NCBI RefSeq assembly: GCF_963675905.1 | Contig: NZ_OY780936.1 | Coordinates: forward strand, 186,001-250,000 | Origin: an uncultured Bacteroides sp. | GTDB lineage: Bacteria > Bacteroidota > Bacteroidia > Bacteroidales > Bacteroidaceae | Reading direction: 5' to 3' | DNA length: 64,000 nucleotides | Shown here: one piece after another, positions 62,301 to 64,000 of the stretch | Layout of the letters: every line of letters starts with the position of its first letter | Numbering within the stretch: the first letter of the stretch is position 1 | The notes under the pieces: model-generated | The model's input: the letters and a program-made list of their open reading frames with translations, nothing else | Databases searched by the model: none | What the model was told of the DNA's origin: nothing | Program-made: the position numbers and the translations under genes

Positions 62301-63442
62301 ATACCGTAAAGCCCGTCATTATCCGTACCAACCCATATTGTATTGTTTTTGTCTTTAAAAATAGACATCACACAACTGGAACCAATATTGTTCTGTTTAA
62401 GTGATCTGTATCCAAAATAATTAAACTTATTTGAGTTTCCCGGAATAAAATAAACACCTTTCTGAAAAAGTCCGGCCCATAGATTACCCGCTCTATCTTC
62501 AATAATTGAATGTACTTTTGCTTTGGAAAAATCAAACTGTATAGTGTTTATTTCATAATCATCAATGATATTCTTACTATAATTATATGTTTTCAATCCC
62601 TGTCCGTCTGTTCCAATAAGTAATTCTCCACGGCTGTTTATCAATAAGGACTTGATACGAAGTTTGGTTGAAGAATTTTTATAAGATATAGGAGCAATTT
62701 TTTGTGTCTTAGGATTAAAAACGTTTAGTCCTCCGGAAAGTGTTCCGATAAATATATTCCCTTTTTTATCTTCACATATTGATGTAATGTTGTTACTGGT
62801 AATATTCTCGGGAGCTTTTAGCAATCTGGCTTTTTTTGTGTACGGATTATAAATATTAAGTCCCTTGTTTTCAGAACCGATCCAAAGCAGGTGATTTGAA
62901 TCTTCAAAAATATCAGTGAGGAAAGCACTGCATAGAGTCTTCGAAATTTTACTTTCAACAGTAAACTGTTTATCTCCTTTTTTAAGTGAAATTAATCCTT
63001 CGCCGGATGTAGTCATCCAAATATCCCCATTTTTTGTTTCTAAAATAGATATTACCTGTGGATGTATTATTTGCTTGTCTCTGTGTACTATAACCTCAGA
63101 AAAGGAGTCTTTTGCTCTGTTATAAAGCAAGAGCCCGTTAATACAAGCTACCCAGAAACGTCCCTGGCGATCTTCGTATATCGTTTTTACATAGTTGTTT
63201 TTTAAAGATGTATCATCTTTTAATATGCTTTTGTAGATGGTGAATTTTGTTCCATCATATTTATTGAGACCATCTTCTGTTGCTATCCACACAAAACCCT
63301 TCTTATCCTGATAGATTTCATTGATTAAGCTATTCGAAATATCTTTTTCTGTTGAGTAGAACTTCTCTACCTGAGCAAAAGATTTTCCGGACGAAAAGAA
63401 TATAATTATTAAATACAGGAAAAAACGTATCGTGTTTTTCAT
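59303..63442 (-). CDS. Hybrid two-component system regulator (HTCS)
   Basis: 1379 residues. In order: signal peptide (about 1-23); a periplasmic sensor of about 14 beta-propeller repeats (pattern EDxxGxxWIGTxxGL) in two propellers; a Y_Y_Y domain (about 720-790); a membrane segment (about 795-817); HisKA with H846 in FINISHEIRTPM; HATPase with NAFKYTPENG and GIGLHLSRSLVELHHG; a receiver domain with D1168 in LIISDVMMPEMDG; and an AraC-type HTH (about 1265-1370). All steps from sugar sensing to DNA binding are in one protein. All key residues are present. It may control the GH8 gene and genes beyond the window. Its -7 box is at 63470-63477. Confidence 0.96.
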   Translation of the reverse strand: MKNTIRFFLYLIIIFFSSGKSFAQVEKFYSTEKDISNSLINEIYQDKKGFVWIATEDGLNKYDGTKFTIYKSILKDDTSLKNNYVKTIYEDRQGRFWVACINGLLLYNRAKDSFSEVIVHRDKQIIHPQVISILETKNGDIWMTTSGEGLISLKKGDKQFTVESKISKTLCSAFLTDIFEDSNHLLWIGSENKGLNIYNPYTKKARLLKAPENITSNNITSICEDKKGNIFIGTLSGGLNVFNPKTQKIAPISYKNSSTKLRIKSLLINSRGELLIGTDGQGLKTYNYSKNIIDDYEINTIQFDFSKAKVHSIIEDRAGNLWAGLFQKGVYFIPGNSNKFNYFGYRSLKQNNIGSSCVMSIFKDKNNTIWVGTDNDGLYGISENGKKATHYTQTNMSSSVANTIMSIFEDSNNTLWLGSYINGLEQYNRNSNTCLYAKDLFPKEKDIPNDRVSCISEDNNKNLWIGTYGYGIYSLNLKSNKLTHHPSSRDDKDLRQNIVPSNWINCVISDYEGLIWIGTYKGVCCYNPKTKRYITYSSKNNKLPGDVVFALLEDSSHKIWIGTSEGLASFDKHTKRFTHYTVDDGLPSNVICSMFEDEQKNLWLSTHYGISKFKCNERKFINFYSFDGLQSNEFYRGAGFKAANGEIFFGGIKGITYFYPKEISDRVSNQNVFITDFYRFEKPVREGDKSGRNNIITKAVIDEDTFVLSYSDNAFSFELSVLDFSNPERIVYEYQMEELSKNWISTRPGMNRASFTNLSPGTYKFKFRARNNDYVSPTKEVTIIITPPWYLSWWAKCIYALLIGIMIYSIAMFIISKVRHRQEIMRREHAEQINEAKLQFFINISHEIRTPMTLIINPLEKLIKENNDIEKQKTYMMIYRNAQRILRLINQLMDIRKLDKGQMHMKFRETDIVGFIDDLMTTFEYQAQKKNIQFAFYHQDESLKAWIDLNNFDKIILNILSNAFKYTPENGEIKVELSTGKDESARGASKHYFEIVISDNGIGIDSDKIEQIFERFYQINNDLTNSNFGTGIGLHLSRSLVELHHGTIKAENREEGTGSRFIIRLPLGCDHLKSEEFENPEDFESPVSTSIHHKEAEMVEEFELEEGTEKKKIKSRTRFKVLIVEDEYEIRKYIKEELASEYRISESQNGKEALEAALKDMPDLIISDVMMPEMDGITLCKKIKQNINISHIPVILLTAKSKTEDKIEGLDIGADAYIVKPFNTELLKSTVANLIENRERLKNKFNGNEQLQIKIQDIKMKSSDEVLMEKVIKVINENIADPALNVEMLASHVGMSRVHMHRKLKELTNQSARDFIKGIRLKQAASLLSSKKINVSEVAYATGFSNLSHFSNTFREFYGISPTEYASEHLDKEKTDQKS

Positions 63443-63469
63443 TGTGTGTTCTTCAATTTATGTACGATA

Positions 63470-63477
63470 CAAATTTA
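63470..63477 (-). promoter_or_regulatory. -7 box of the HTCS gene
   Basis: Minus-strand TAAATTTG matches TAnnTTTG, 28 bp before the ATG. Confidence 0.5.
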
Positions 63478-63703
63478 TATAAATTTTTAAATATATCACA
63501 AAAAAATGCAATAAAGTTACGTATACAAAAGTAGATGGTATAGGAATTCAGATGTACATAAGCATATCTGTGAGATAAGAATTATGCAAAGAAACACTCC
63601 TATAAAGTTGTTGTTGATGATTTAGTCGAAAAAATGTAAGTGTCTCGTTTAAGAGATCAACTTAAATATTAATGGCTGAGATTGATGGTTTGTGAAAGCG
63701 AGT

Positions 63704-63731
63704 ATGGAGAGTAAATGCCTCTCCATTTTTT
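63704..63731 (+). terminator. Orphan terminator hairpin
   Basis: 8-bp stem ATGGAGAG / CTCTCCAT, 7-nt loop, followed by six T residues. No plus-strand gene precedes it in the gap, so it may end a small RNA. Confidence 0.6.
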
Positions 63732-63903
63732 AAAGCATTATTCTATTTCAAAATTGAAGAATCAAAGCGACTATGTGTTTAAATTGCTCGTAAACAGCCT
63801 TGATGTAACGGGTATAATATATAATGTAACCATTATATAAATGAATGTATCGCCGTTTCAATTTTAAGATACTATTTTTATCTGATTTTGAAAACTTATA
63901 TTT

Positions 63904-63911
63904 TACCTTTG
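63904..63911 (+). promoter_or_regulatory. -7 box of a gene beyond the right edge
   Basis: TACCTTTG matches TAnnTTTG. The ATG codons that follow lead to a stop within a few codons, so the true start is probably outside the window. Confidence 0.5.
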
Positions 63912-64000
63912 TTGTATCACTAGAAAATATGTTGAACACTTTAATATATAAATTTATGAAAACTTGAAAGAAGTCTTTTAATCACACCTAATTAAAAAAG

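Larger units (their letters stand above)
63443..64000. other. Gene-free right edge
   Basis: It contains the HTCS promoter (63470-63477), a plus-strand hairpin terminator (63704-63731) with no gene before it, and a plus-strand -7 box (63904-63911) near the end. A minus frame of 63 codons at 63748 is Lys/Tyr/Ile-rich low-complexity text and is not called. Confidence 0.5.

Noticed and set aside
63748-63939. 63-codon minus-strand frame near the right edge
   Set aside because: Low-complexity Lys/Tyr/Ile content and no supporting context.

Overview
The window reads as a chromosomal piece of a Bacteroides-like member of the Bacteroidota. The evidence is SusC/SusD pairs, a one-protein hybrid two-component regulator, B-type L31, class II FBP aldolase, a membrane pyrophosphatase, many lipoproteins, low G+C, and Bacteroides-type -7 boxes (TAnnTTTG) in front of many genes.

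Layout. 1-4.9 kb: purC (cut by the left edge) and phoH on the minus strand, then a lipoprotein, truA, an EamA transporter and a DUF3256-type protein on the plus strand. 4.9-6.6 kb: a long convergent gap with two short-repeat arrays and a truncated IS3 transposase, then rpmE. 6.9-14.5 kb: secreted endonuclease I, an EEP-family phosphohydrolase, class II aldolase, and an OPT transporter with a PqqD-like partner. 14.5-17.7 kb: a very AT-rich islet with a possible gene remnant and three unfamiliar lipoprotein genes. 17.8-22.4 kb: an insertion hotspot with a complete ISL3-type element, a 164-bp MITE with related ends, an IS110 transposase, and several arrays of short regularly spaced repeats. 22.4-31.3 kb: housekeeping genes (DUF4831-like, Nnr, POT transporter, hpt-adk-obgE-pgeF-B3/4 unit). 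31.4-46 kb: SIMPL protein, membrane pyrophosphatase, GH2 and GH3 glycosidases, a BspA-like leucine-rich protein, tRNA-Ala(GGC), ruvC and a pullulanase. 46.2-57.7 kb: a minus-strand polysaccharide utilisation locus (susC-susD-GH30-surface binding lipoprotein-GH3) with a membrane HTH regulator. Its order fits a beta-1,6-glucan locus. 57.9-63.4 kb: a GH8 exo-oligoxylanase-like enzyme convergent with a 1379-residue hybrid two-component regulator, followed by a gene-free right edge with a possible small RNA and the promoter of a gene beyond the window.

The signal I find least explained by known features is a set of intergenic repeat arrays. Each array has its own 6-14 bp motif. Three arrays (6.2, 20.3 and 46.0 kb) have exactly four copies at an exact 22- or 23-bp pitch. 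All arrays lie in gaps between convergent genes, and all insertion sequences in the window lie in two of these gaps. I do not know a name for this class.

Limits: functions rest on motif reading, not on database searches. Promoter calls are consensus matches only.
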